Below, piece by piece: positions 35,300-46,853 of a stretch of DNA of 64,000 nt. Both the position numbers and the translations under genes were made by a program. The DNA is taken from assembly GCA_963693085.1 (NCBI GenBank), contig OY856410.1, forward strand, positions 560,345,906 through 560,409,905, given 5' to 3'. Positions within the stretch are counted from its first letter, which is position 1; each line of letters opens with the position of its first letter. The notes under the pieces were generated by a model. That model was not told where the DNA came from and made no database searches. It was given only the letters and a program-made list of their open reading frames with translations. This DNA comes from Alisma plantago-aquatica (lineage: Eukaryota > Streptophyta > Magnoliopsida > Alismatales > Alismataceae).

Positions 35300-35990
35300 A
35301 GACCAAACACAGAGGAACCCGCTCTAAAGGCGCCTAAGGCTAAATGGATGATTTTTGGAAGCATGCCAATGATGCCATAGACATTTGAATACCTAATGCT
35401 TTGAACTATGAGTTGCATGAACAACATGGACATTCTTGAGCTGGTAACACATCTTAAGTATCATGTAAAGGAAAGAAGGAATAATGTCTCCAAAGGGCTA
35501 ATTGAGTGCAAACTGATTAAGGGAGGTCCAATAGAACCCCATGTGGTCAATATGATTGGACATGTGGAATGACTAGGATTTCTCTTAGGTCAAGAGTTGA
35601 TAATGAATATGATTATGCAAGCATTGCATGAATCATATAGTCAGTTTAGCAAATGCTTGGCATGTTAATGCCAAAGCAAGGAAGAGAAGGACAAATCCGT
35701 GATGGTGATTAACGAAAGTGAGTCCTAGGGCAAAGGCAAGGCTAAGAATTTTCCTAAGGCTGAGCTTAATTCCAAGTCTTCTACACTCAAGTTATGGATA
35801 AGGGTAAGTGTAAAAGGAATCTGTCCTTTTCACTTGAAGGATGAAGAAAACAAAGTGCCACCATTGTCACTTGTCTAGACACTGGAAAGGAATCATCCTC
35901 TTCATAGAGGATCTCAGGAAGAAGATAGAGATAGAGATCTCTACTTCAGGACCTGAGAAGAAGTAAGCTAGAACTATGTGGAGCAAGGGT
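35300..35990 (+). pseudogene. gag: copia-1 gag remnant
   Basis: Broken frames give pieces matching the copia-2 gag (for example GLIECKLIKGGPIEPHVVNMIGHVE, LGQELIMNMIMQALHESYSQF). Near 35841-35900 a frame reads MKKTKCHHCHLSRHWKGI. This is a CCHC zinc knuckle whose last cysteine position is isoleucine. Stops and frame changes abound. Confidence 0.7.
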
Positions 35991-35999
35991 TGCTGCCTC

Positions 36000-36860
36000 T
36001 ATAGTTGTAAATAGTCATTCATGGGCACATAATAGAATTAGTGAATTACTATTATGTACTTGCCATTGATGAAAACATCATATGTCTTGTATGACAAGAA
36101 CATTATGTTTCATTTTAAAAGATATGATCTTTTATGGAAATGCCCTATGTATCACAAACTATACTTGATAGTTGTTGAGACAAATGTGTATGACACATAT
36201 ATTGAATGACTTGATAACTCAAACAATGAATACCTATAGCATTGTCATCTAAAGTGCATAAACAAGAGATACATTAATAGAATCCATATGATGGTTATCT
36301 AGACTCTTTTGGCTATTGAAACCAATAGAGACATGCAAGTCTTATTTGTTGTGCAATATGACAAAAGAATCTTTGCTATATGTAGTGGGAGATTGACTAT
36401 TTCATTAGGACTAGTACATCTGATGTACATAAACCTTTTAGAATGAATGCTAAAGGTAGTCACATAGAACCTCATTATTTATTGATACTATCAGTAGATA
36501 TTGAAATTTGTATTTAATGAAATACAAGTTTGGATCTCTTGAAGTGTTCAAGGAGATCATAAATGTAGTACGTAATGAAATTGGTAAAAGTATTCAGATA
36601 CATTGATGTGATCAATGTTGAAATATCTTAACCAAGTGTTTGAGAACCTTCAGGAGATACTGTGATAGTGTATCACAATGAACTCCACCTGAAACATACT
36701 AATATGTTAGAAAGAAGGTATCACACCCTATTAAGTCATGGTGAGATTATCAATAAAATCTAGCTGATCTTTCAATTTCTTTTGGGCACATGCTTTACAC
36801 TAAAACAATGCACTATCTAAAATGGTTGAAAAGACATCATATGAGATATGACATGGGAGG
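36000..36860 (+). pseudogene. pol: copia-1 protease-integrase remnant
   Basis: Short pieces match the copia-2 pol in order: ELVNYYYVLAIDENII after the protease position, the DGYLDSFG piece of the zinc-binding integrase N-terminus, and a degraded catalytic core to about 36860. The protease D-T/S-G motif is not recognisable. No catalytic set is intact. Confidence 0.6.
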
Positions 36861-36993
36861 AGTCTTGATGAATCTTTTATAGTGATTAGGATTGAAACAT
36901 TGTATTAGAAAATCATTTCTTAAAAGGTTATATTCACAAATCACATGAATGTTATCTTGTTAAATAATACTCTTATCCCAATCCGACAACAAA

Positions 36994-37179
36994 GTGTTTG
37001 TTACTCTGGATGATTATATTCCTAAAAGGGAACTTAGCTCTAAAGGAATCAGTGGGAGTAACAGTAGAACTCAAAATTTTCGAGACAAACAAGAAAACAT
37101 AGAACCTAAAGAGGTACAATATGAACACGGAGAATCACAAGTTGTTGAGGAATCTCAAGTTCCTTATGAAAACACATAA
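36994..37179 (+). pseudogene. pol: copia-1 integrase-RT linker
   Basis: A 61-codon open piece, FVTLDDYIPKRELSSKGISGSN, rich in E and Q, corresponds to the copia-2 linker around 62060-62210 (cttgaaaaggaatttatttc onwards). It lies between the end of integrase and RT. Confidence 0.55.
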
Positions 37180-37249
37180 CTCACAGCTCTAGTAGAACAC
37201 ACCTTGAGTTTGAAAGATTATGATGTCTAATAACTCAAAAAGGTGGTAA

Positions 37250-38040
37250 GTTGATCATACAGATGAGTCAGCAACCTACCTAGAAACTATTGAGGGACCA
37301 AAATCTGAGAAATGACTTGAAGCCATGGGATCAAAGATGGAATCCATGTACACTAACAAGGCATGACCTTGCTAGATCCACCTGAAGGAGTAAAACCCAT
37401 TAGGTGCATTTGGGTCTTTATAAGAAGGCCAACATGGAAAGGTAAATTGGTTGAAAAGAGTTTCAAGCTAGTTCAAGATGTTGAACATGATGAAGTCCTT
37501 TCACCAGTTACCATGGTTAAATCCATCTAGATCATGCTTGCTATTGTAGCTTAGTATGACAGTGAGATTTGGCATATGGATGATTAAAACCATATTTCTT
37601 AATTGGAATAATTAAGAGGAAGTGTACACGACACAACCTAATGGTTTTATAAACTCATTAATGCAAAAAAAGTCTATAAGATATAAAGGTCAATATGAGG
37701 ATTGAATCTAGCATCTCAGAGTTGGAATCTTTGATTTGACAAGATAATTAAAGGGTTTGACTTGAGTCAGAATGAAGATGGAATCTGTGATTACAAAATA
37801 TTTAGTGACAGCATATTTAATATTTCACATAATGATGGGGAATAATGTCGTTATCCTTCAAATGTTAAAACATGGAAAGGAAAGTACCTTCTATATGGAG
37901 GGTTTACGCAAAGCATCCTATGTGATAGGGATCAAGGTCTATAGAGATAGATCTGGAAAGCTTCTTCACCCAAGTAAGATCATATACATTGGAAAAATAT
38001 TTAAGGGTTCAACATACAAGACTCAATGAGAGAAAATGTG
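37250..38040 (+). pseudogene. pol: copia-1 reverse transcriptase remnant
   Basis: Pieces such as LSPVTMVKSI, IMLAIVA and EIWHMDD match the copia-2 RT (SPVAMVKSIRIMLAIAAYHDYEIWKMDVKTTFL). The end ASYVIGIKVYRDRSGKLLHPSKIIYI at 37906-37990 matches its C-terminal segment. The region of the YVDD motif is obliterated. Confidence 0.7.
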
Positions 38041-38160
38041 TCCATGATCCATGGAGTTAGTCTCTTAGGAGCCAAGTGTCCCAATTCTTATGAAGAATAG
38101 GAACACATGGGTAGATGCCATATGCATTTGCAATTGGATCTATCTTGAATGCAATGTTAT

Positions 38161-38300
38161 GTACTTATCCCATTATCTTGTATGTATTGGACATGACGAG
38201 AGGATATCCAGTCATCTCATATGTATTTGACATGATGAGAAGACATATATATACCTGCCTAGAAATCACATATGTATTAGACATGACGAGAGGGTATATG
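38161..38300 (+). repeat. Three degenerate tandem units in the copia-1 RT-RNase H junction
   Basis: Units start near 38161, 38206 and 38250. Each contains tatgtatt(g)gacatgacgagagg-like sequence, read as YVLDMTRGY, YVFDMMRRH and YVLDMTRGY. The copia-2 element has one such unit (63254-63302, YALSMMRRYS). A local triplication in copia-1 is the simplest reading. Confidence 0.7.
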
Positions 38301-38379
38301 TCAGATACCAGTGAGAGTCACTGAACTACCATAAAGAACATCCTTAGGTATTTATAAAGCACTTAAAAAATTGGTTCCT

Positions 38380-38848
38380 TGGTTATGGTAATAATGAAGA
38401 GTTGGATGTAAAGGGTTACACCCATGCAAGCTTCCAAACTGACAAAATTGCACTCTAAATTTATGTTTGAGGACAAACCAAAAATATAAGCTAGAAAGGG
38501 TTCTGGGCTAATGAAAGTTGTTCAAATCTACAAAAAATCTAAGTATCTATGTGTTATGAGAACAATAGAGGAAGTGTATGAAGTTCATATGAGTGAACTT
38601 GTGTGAGGTTCCAACCATTGATGACACAATAGAAATACTGATGACAACAATGGAGCTACTAGTTAGAATGGGAATCTCAGATAGCATACTATGGGACTTC
38701 CATCTCATATGAGTAGTTGTACAAGAAAGAGATGTAAAAATTGCTAAATATAGACTTAAAGAAAATGTTGCTAAACCCACTACAAAAGCACTTGCGCAGG
38801 TCATATTAGGTCACTCAGGATGAGATTTGTGGGTGATTGGCACTAAGT
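38380..38848 (+). pseudogene. pol: copia-1 RNase H remnant
   Basis: Frames from about 38390 match the copia-2 RNase H (for example VKGYTHASFQTDKIAL versus VKGYTDARFQIDQDD; the first Asp of the domain is lost here). They continue to a decayed C-terminus directly before the polypurine tract. Confidence 0.6.
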
Positions 38849-38850
38849 GC

Positions 38851-38861
38851 AAGTGGGAGTC
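38851..38861 (+). promoter_or_regulatory. Polypurine tract of copia-1
   Basis: aagtgggagtc directly before the 3' LTR; the same sequence bar one base precedes the copia-2 3' LTR. Confidence 0.8.
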
Positions 38862-41006
38862 TGTTGGTATGTATGCCCAGAGAGACAATCATATGATTAT
38901 TGGGATATGAAATTAGATACCTAATTTGATAATAATAAAGGAAATATTCCAAAATTTTTTGTATATTCAATTATGAGATAATGAATTACATAATAAATGT
39001 CTAGAGAATAATATTACTTAATGATGTATGTATTCAAGTTACTAACCTTGTGGATGATATCATACAAATGTTAAGAGTACATATACACATTCTCATTATG
39101 TCCTTGATTGGTTGTTCTTATGGAAGTTTGATAGACAACAATGACAAATAAGATCAAAGTGTGAGTTGGTTGATGACTAAGTCTCATTAATAATGATATG
39201 ACAATATCAAACCAATAACACAAATACATGTTAGAGAGCAGTGTATCAGACAGACCCACTGTGAGACTGACACATGGAAGACATTATTATGGAAGTCATA
39301 GTCATCTCTCATAGTGATGGTGGTAGTTGTGGTTCTTAGACCTAAAATCACTGTATTCATCATATGTCGTTGGGTATATTGTGACATCATCAAATGTAGT
39401 CTTGAAACATGGGTTGTTATAAAGGTGATGACTGGGTGACTTTGACACATGAGGACTGACTGTGAGTGATATATATGGGATTTGTCTCTCCTACAGGGTA
39501 TGGCCATACACATGTGAGTCAATATGTGATATTGAGCTTACATATATCTCATGCAGTCTGCTCTGGTTCAAGAAACAAGATTGAATAATAATGAGGATGA
39601 CAACTCCATGCCTCTAGTTCAATCTTGATATTTGTGATAAAGGAACTATACAAACACTATAGAATTATACACAAATTGTAGGTTGAAGTTTCTCCTCAAC
39701 TTTCCATTCATTTGGGTAGCAATGATGTGTGACTAGGCATTGCTCATTGCTTATGATGTCATAAGCTAGTTATGAACATTCATTACTAATGTGATATGGG
39801 ACCTATAGGGCCACACACATAGGAACTCATCTAGAAGAGGAGTTTGATCTCGAATTATAATTGAATTGATTACTAAAGTTTTTATGTATTTCAAATCACA
39901 CAACATATTAGCTGACTAGACTTCCAAACAATCAGTTCAAGTGTTGAGGCTGTTTTTTGGAGTGTCAGACTGATTGTATTGTATATTAGTTTATATTCTA
40001 CATGACCTGTCCTATGAGACGTCCATATCGTTTGTCTGAAATGTTCGTAGGGCTTGGTGTGAGATACCCGTCTCAGTTGTACCAAACAGTCATCTCGGGG
40101 GTGCAATTGATTGCATCAAGGATTGGTGCTGACGTCAAGTCAAGTACTAATTGGAATTGAATTGCCGAAATATGTGCAAAACTAGAAAGTGTGAAATGAC
40201 CATTTTTCTTAATGAAAGGACATTGTCGCATATGAGACAACTGTCTTGGTTTACGAGATGACCATTTTGGTGCATACAAGTTAAGAAACTTCCAGAATTG
40301 TTGCAAAAATTCAATATCTTCCATTCCTTTCCACTCCCGCTTTAGTCCCGTATTGGCTGGGGACTGGGAACCCTAACGCTAACCCCTCCTATATATAGAG
40401 GGGTACTGTGGGCTTCTCACAATACAAATACTACATAGAAAATTGAGAATTAGTTGCTCTGACAATTATTGTCCTCTCTATATGTGGTAACCACGAGAAC
40501 CCAGTCAAGTCCTACCCCATTAGGGAGGGATAGATATGGGAGAGAAACAACAGATGATCATTGTTGTGGGAGAGAATGTTGGTGACTAGTACACCAACGG
40601 GCTAGACAACTCCTTCTGGTTCGTTCTAGTAGGGCGATAGGAGTTCTAGTTGGTAGGTGTGGACTACTCTAGAGGTAGGAGTCCTTTGGATACTACTAGG
40701 AGGGCAACATCAACTCACAGTCCCTAGTGAGATCAGAGGAGCCGCTACAACAGTTGTTTGGGTCTGCTATCCATGGAGGAGTAGTTAGACAAGTCTGAGT
40801 GCATCCAGGAGCTACAAAGACACCATCCAAGATAGAAATCACATCTAGATCAATGAGGATTTTTGCTAGACTTGCTCCAGGACCATGTATATCTTTGTGA
40901 AACCATCCTTCCCATCGCATATTTATTGACACAATTTGCTGGTTAATGGGAAATATATCAGTAAAAATTTATTTTCGCTACCCATATGATGCCATATTTC
41001 CCTACT
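38862..41006 (+). repeat. 3' LTR of copia-1
   Basis: 2145 bp, tgttggtatg to ttccctact, collinear with the 5' LTR with scattered substitutions and small indels. It contains a TATA box at 40389-40399. Confidence 0.87.
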
Positions 41007-41011
41007 GATCT
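41007..41011. repeat. Target-site duplication (right) of copia-1
   Basis: gatct, identical to 31338-31342. Confidence 0.85.
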
Positions 41012-41886
41012 CCGTTGTTCTCTTCTCTCCACTCTTACGTGAAGATTTCTGGAGAGTTTCCCAATAGAAAGGATGTATTTGTGACTCTTTGACTGGAATT
41101 CCAACTCTATATATCTTACTTATCCATGGACATCCAAATTGAATCTCTTCTTTTATGATCTCTATCATTGCTTTCTACTACTTGTATCTACTTTCTACAG
41201 CCATGGATGAGTATATCTTCTTTTCTTGAGAATGGGGGAGTAACTCCTATGTCATGCTTTCTAGAACTATGAATTCTCTTACTTAATGTTGTCTTAGTCA
41301 CTGTTCTATGAATACATTGATGTTTATTTCACACATATGCTTGATTGAACATCCTGTATGTATGTCTTATCCTTCTTGTACATACTGGGAAGGTGTACAT
41401 TGAAGTAGGAAGATGTTTTTTCTAGCTTTGTTTCTTTGACCATGGGAGTGGCTTGGAAGTGAAGGGAATTCCAAGGTTTTGGTGGTTCTATTCTGAGTAT
41501 ATACACAATGGTGCTATATAAGGGTAGAATTGTTTTACACTACCAGAAGGGGTGTAGAACTCAAACCTTCCTTTATGATTTTATTGCTTGTGATTTTGTT
41601 GTTGTTTCATGGCATGATCTGATAGTGAAACCCCATCCTCAAGAATTTCTAATCCAATTTGATCCTTAATACAAGTGATTTCTATTTTAGTTCATTTTCT
41701 TATAAATTGCTTTGTTCACATAACAAAACCTCTTTTCTTAAAAAAGATTTAGATTGTAGAAGTTCAATACTCTTGCGCCTAACAAACCCTTGCTCCTTGG
41801 ATGACTTCGATAATAGTACACACACTCACAGACTTGTGGGGTAGTGCTCGAGTTATGGATATTAAAACTTACGCATATAGCTAACA
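41012..41886 (+). repeat. 3' LTR of the Athila-like element, part 2
   Basis: It resumes the interrupted LTR, collinear with 26776-27653, and ends tagctaaca. Confidence 0.85.
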
Positions 41887-41891
41887 AAACT
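41887..41891. repeat. Target-site duplication (right) of the Athila-like element
   Basis: aaact, identical to 26059-26063. Confidence 0.85.
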
Positions 41892-43430
41892 TGGAGAAAA
41901 GATATTAATCATAGATCTTAAATGATATGTAGGAAACTTGAAATTATTGCATATGATAGTGCACGTAAACTTTGTGGTTGATATTTATTATAGACAAGGT
42001 GAACTTCATAATTAATTATACTTATTAATGAGACATAATATTAATATCTCATATAAAGAACGTTGTTAGATGTCCATTTATTTCACTAAATGGTGGGTCT
42101 TATAATGAGCTTTTATTTAAAATACAAATTACTTCTATATTTCAAGTTTTGTTTTTGGATTTGCGCATAAAGAAATTCATTTTATTTTCTCAGTGATATA
42201 ACATATACAAACCAGTATGCTTTCAAGTGAGAATATTAGATATGTCCTACTGCACATATGCATGGTATGTCATGGAACATAAATGTTACATCTGTGTTAT
42301 GCATTTGGTACCATGGAACATAAATGTTACATCTGTGTTATGCATTTGGTGTTATGTGCATAATTTGAATTGCTTACCTTATACATGTTTTTTTATTGAA
42401 CAATTTATCTACATTCTAATGTGTTGAGCTTATTTTCAATTTTTTTTTTATCAAAGGAACTATATATTTTCACACATCTATTGAGGAATCAGTCGATACA
42501 TTATATGATAATTGGTAAGATGATTTTTTAAAGAAATCAACATAAACATCTGTGGCATCCATTGAACTTTAACAGTTAATGTTGCAAACATGATTCTCAT
42601 AGATGGTGTAGGCATAATGGGTTGGTCCATATGATGGTACTTTTATTACAACCATAGAAGTTAACATCATAGGGATGATTAAAAATTGGTCCATGACAAT
42701 TGCCAGTATAAATATAGCAGAAGAAAAATGTATATTACAACTACCAACTATTACAAGTTGTGAAAAGTTCATAAAAACGTCCGCACATATTATATGGTCT
42801 AAACCATTGCACAAAGTATGATTTGTAATGAAATTTTGTTCAAGTATAATTTAATTTGTTTGAATTGTATGATTTGTGACCAATTAGAAAATAAAAAATG
42901 TTGGTGCATGTTGTGATTCCAGTAAAACTCTCCTATGTTTTGAGTGTTTTCATGTAAATGAGGATAGGAGAAAATACGTGTTTATTCTTTGTGTTTATGT
43001 ATTTTCATCTCATCATTTCTTCTCAGTACATGTTTTTGAAGAAAAATAGATTCAAACCATGTCTAACTTTCCTCTGAGCTAGGGTTGTTATAAATTCCAG
43101 TTAAATGTGCATGCCAAATGTGGTATGATTGAAAATAAAATAGTTTTGAATTTCTCAACTTGAATGGTTTTTGTATTTGGAAGTTGGGTTTTAAGTTGAA
43201 AGGATTTTGTGTTATAATTTTTTTCAATCCAAATCAGTTTTGAGTAGGCAAGGGTCCGTTAAAGATCAAATTAGTATATAATGATATGTTAACACTTAAA
43301 TTAGAATTTTATCTAACATGCCAATGTAATAAACATATAATTATATACGTAATAGTATGGTCTATACCAAACTATTATATTAATGTCATAAGATTGTAGA
43401 ATTCTAATGAGATTTACCAGTATCGATACC
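41892..43430. other. AT-rich unassigned sequence
   Basis: Apart from a 41-bp tandem duplication at 42271-42350, no coding or repeat structure was recognised. It is the right flank of the Athila-like insertion, so it should join 22380-26063 in the pre-insertion sequence. Confidence 0.4.
42271..42350. repeat. 41-bp direct tandem duplication
   Basis: Copy 1 (42271-42311) starts catggaacataaatgttaca and ends gcatttggtac. Copy 2 (42312-42350) repeats its first 39 bases without a mismatch. The identity contrasts with the decay all around and suggests a recent event. Confidence 0.95.
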
Positions 43431-43830
43431 ACCTATATCCATACCAACTATATCAGTTAAAATAGACCTATAACATTAGTTTTGTAGTGACACGTAAGTG
43501 GGAGATTCTACAAGTAAGGACATTTGATGCCAGTTTCTAGTGAAAGGAAAAAACCGATGACATAAAGTTAGTGTTGGTTGCTTTGAAAATAGAAACCAAT
43601 GACTCAAAGCAATATCAATGTCTTGGTATAGCTATGTGTGTTGGTTGTTCACAAATGAACTGACTCTATAGTCCGTTGTAGAACAGATGTGTCATTGGTT
43701 TTAAGAAATATCGACGTTTTACTTCCTTATCAGGTAAAATTTTAACTAACATGGGTAGAAGTGTTGTTGGTTTTCATGATAAAAACCATGACGCTGATCT
43801 ACAATGTCGAATTTTTTGTAATTAACAATG
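43430..43830 (+). repeat. CACTA-like subterminal repeats
   Basis: Several copies of a short motif related to aaaccgatgacataaag and gaaaccaatgactcaaag are present, with ttttgtagtg at 43480-43489 and ttttttgtaatt at about 43814-43825. The latter two resemble the 3' terminus of CACTA (En/Spm) transposons. Transposase is absent and exact borders are not clear. Confidence 0.4.
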
Positions 43831-44098
43831 ATTAACCATTTTGTGTTGACTTCCTTAATGATGGAGTGTGCCCACTCTTCTCATATCTCATCTAGCTCTT
43901 CATTCATGTAGGACTCTGTCATGTCAAACAATTGCAAAGTGAATGACATAATTTAAGAGTTTGATCATGTTTTTCATATTATCAAATGAGACTATATACT
44001 TATGATGAGAAAGAATATATGGATTACCTTATGTATACAATGGATGCCTAGATCTGCATGTCTATTAGTCAGTTCCATATACAACATCACATAGTATA

Positions 44099-46274
44099 TG
44101 TTGGGAAATACTGGAATAGAGTATAGCAGTGGAAACAAAAAAATTATCTATCCCCGTAATAGCAAGATCGCGTCAACTACTATGAAATAGGAAGGATGGT
44201 TTAGCGACCTAGTCCTAGAGCAAGTCTGGTGACTACAACTCGTTGCAGTTGCAACTATCTTCTAGTTGCTCTTGGACAGTGCTCGTGCAACTCCTGGTCT
44301 TCACCGCGGTTAATGGACATGACGACTTCAATAGCGACTCCTGTTGTCTCACCATAGACTGTAGGTTTAAGTTGTCCTCCTAGAAGCAACCAAAGGACTC
44401 ATTCCTCTAGAGTAGTTCACACGAACCAACTAGAACTCTTATCATTCAACTAGAACTGACATGAAGGAGTTGTCCCTCATGTTGGTGTACTAGTCACGAG
44501 CTTGCTCTCTCACAATAATGATCCTTAGTTGTTCTCTCCTATCTCTATCCCTCCCTAGTCAGGTAGGAATTTCTTGGGCTCTCTTGGTTACCACAACCAG
44601 AGAGGATAAAAATTGTCAGAGCAACTGATTCTCAATTGTCAGTGTTATTGTTGTGTTCTGGAAGCCCCCAGTACCCCTCTATTTATAGGTAGGGTTAGGG
44701 CCATGGTTTTTAGTATGTTTATGATCTATGCGGGGAGCGAAAAAACTTGAATTTTCTCAACCTGCAAACCATGAGGCAGTTGTCTGGTGAAACAGATAGT
44801 TGTCTGGCACTGTGATACAATCATTTCATAGTTTCCCAATTACACATGAAATTGGCAATTTATTTCCCATAAATGCTAAACATTAATTCCTTACACCACA
44901 AGAATTGTGCAGTCAAAATGAATTTAGGAAAGTATCTAGAACCTTCCTCCAGCCTAATTAAATGATATCATACATGCGAGATGCTCATCTCACTCACCCA
45001 GATGGTTGTCTAGTGAGTTGAGCTGAAGTGGTCGATTCAACAGATTGAACCGTTCGGTTCACACCTCAGTTTGGGCAGAACTTAGCCAATTCGATTTTTT
45101 ATCAGCCTTACAACCCAAATAGCCATATTAACACTTAAGATGATCATTTGGTGCACCAAATGGCCATCTCACCCTATGAGATGATCGATTGGGGTGTGGT
45201 CATCTGATCTGTTGCATGAATTAAATTCCTAAACACTTAAGTAATGAATTTAATCATCATTCAAGATCAAACTCCTCTTCTGGATGAGTTCCTATGTGTG
45301 TGACCCTATAGGTCCCACATCATGTTGGTAGTGAATGTCCATAACTATCTTATGACATCACAAGTAGAGAGAGGTGCCTAGTCACACATCAGTGCTACCA
45401 AGTGAATGGAAAGTTGGAGAGAAACTTCAACCTACAATATGTGTAAGGTGTTGTAGTGATTGTATAATTCCTTTGCCTCTGATATCCGGAGTGAACTTGA
45501 GGCATGGACTCATCATCCTCTAAACATTCAACCCATGTTCCTTGAACGAAGAGCAGACTATCTGAGATATTGCGACCTCATTATCATATATTGATTCACA
45601 TGTACATGCCCATGTGTTTCTCAGTCTCGCTTATCAAGTTGCCAAGATATCATACTCCAGTAGGAGGGACAAATCCCATATCTATCACTCACTGTCTATC
45701 AAATTCACCCAATCACCACCATTATAACAACTCATGTTTTAGGATTGCATTTGATGATGTCAAAGCATATCCAATGACATGTGATGAGTGTAGTGATTTC
45801 AAGTCTAAGACCCACAACCACTACCTTCACTACTAGAGATGACTATGACTACCAATGACGGTTTTCATGTGTCACTCTAAAGGCGGGTCTGTTCGATACA
45901 TTGTTCCCTAACATGTATCTATGTGCTTGGTTTGATATTGCCATATCATAACTAATGAGAGTCAGTCATCAACCAATCAATGCTCTAGTCTTATGTGTTA
46001 CTGGTGTCTATCTACCTTCCATAGTAACAATCGACTAGGAACATAACAAGAATGTACATACTCTTAGTATGATCTCATTCTCCAAGTCACGAACTTGAAG
46101 ACATACATCATTGAGTATTGTCATTCTTTAGACATTCATAATGTTTCCTCATTTTCTCATAACTGGTAGAAATACAATGAATTGGAAGCTTTCCTATGGT
46201 ATTAATTATCAAATCTTTTATGGTATATGCCACATCAATCATGACAAGATTGTCTCTATGGGCATACCTTATCA
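44099..46274 (-). repeat. 3' LTR of copia-3
   Basis: 2176 bp. On the minus strand it runs from tgataaggtatgcccataga to ccagtatttcccaaca; the final CA is typical. It carries the family TATA box at 44679-44688 followed by the tactgggggcttcc block. Confidence 0.8.
44679..44688 (-). promoter_or_regulatory. TATA box of copia-3 LTR
   Basis: On the minus strand ctataaatag followed by aggggtactgggggcttcc, conserved with the other copies. Confidence 0.6.
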
Positions 46275-46289
46275 ATAGACTCCCACTTG

Positions 46290-46838
46290 CACTTAGATCC
46301 AATCACTCATGAATTTCATTCTTTAGTGATCCAAACAAGTCCACCATGTTTTCGATGCACAAGTGCTAATCTAGTGGGCTAGAAACATTTTTCTATTCGT
46401 CAGTATATTGCATGTTTCCTATCTATTTGCTGTGAGATGAAACCATCGTAATATGCTATCTGATATTCCTTCCCTAACAAGTATCTCCATTGTTGTCATA
46501 GTATCACTACTGAGTCATTAATGGTTGGAACATCTATAAGTTCATCATATGAACCTTTAGATCCATATAGTATCACTCTATGTTCATAACACAAGTAAGC
46601 TCATCTTCTATTGTAGAATAGAATTAATGTCTATTAGTTTAGAACCCTTCCAATGAATAACATTTCTCCTTTTAAATCAAACATATTTTAATTTGCAATC
46701 ACTTTGTCATTATGGAATCTTGCATCGATGTAACCTTTTATTTCCAACTCTTCCTTAATTGCTACCTTTAATTACTAGCAATCTATCCTTAAGTACTTCT
46801 CAAGCACTAATGGATATCTTAATGACTTTCCAATAACC
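46290..46838 (-). pseudogene. pol: copia-3 RNase H remnant
   Basis: On the minus strand the block aaaaggttacatcgatgcaa (46720-46739) equals the copia-2 RNase H start, aaaggttacaccgatgcaag (63412-63431). Further blocks for the SKQES-like and STIE-like parts follow. Many indels and stops break the frame. The upstream end of similarity is near 46838. Confidence 0.65.
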
Positions 46839-46853
46839 CTTATTAGGAGTTAG

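Larger units (their letters stand above)
31343..41006 (+). mobile_element. Angela/Tork-like Ty1-copia retrotransposon (copia-1), degenerate
   Basis: A 9.66-kb element with LTRs of 2160 bp (31343-33502) and 2145 bp (38862-41006), primer site at 33504, polypurine tract at 38851-38861, and decayed gag, integrase, RT and RNase H in copia order. Exact gatct duplications flank it. The LTR start (tgttngtatgtatgcncagagagncaat) resembles that of the Angela/BARE group, which also has LTRs near 2 kb. Coding parts are full of stops. It is inserted in the 3' LTR of the older Athila-like element. Confidence 0.88.
26064..41886 (+). mobile_element. Athila/Tat-like Ty3-gypsy element, gag only, split by a nested copia
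   Basis: The element has an LTR of 1590 bp (26064-27653), a tRNA-Asp-type primer site, a gag remnant, a long noncoding 3' part, a purine tract, and a second LTR in two pieces (30651-31342 and 41012-41886). The flanking 5-bp duplications aaact are exact. Removing the nested copia-1 and one copy of its duplication leaves an element of about 6.15 kb. No protease, RT, RNase H or integrase is present between gag and the 3' LTR, so it is a non-autonomous derivative. Confidence 0.85.
44099..46838 (-). mobile_element. Angela-like copia (copia-3), 3'-terminal fragment on the minus strand
   Basis: On the minus strand it reads RNase H remnant (about 46838 to 46290), polypurine tract gcaagtgggagtc, then an LTR from 46274 to 44099. 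It is the same family as copia-1 and copia-2 by collinearity. Everything upstream of RNase H is missing. At the broken end lies a telomere-like tract (46854-46893). No target duplication can be sought because one end is lost. Confidence 0.8.

Noticed and set aside
38115..38324. A separate small gene with a repeated YVLDMTRGY motif
   Set aside because: The flanks match copia pol, so it is a triplicated piece of the RT-RNase H junction and not an independent gene.
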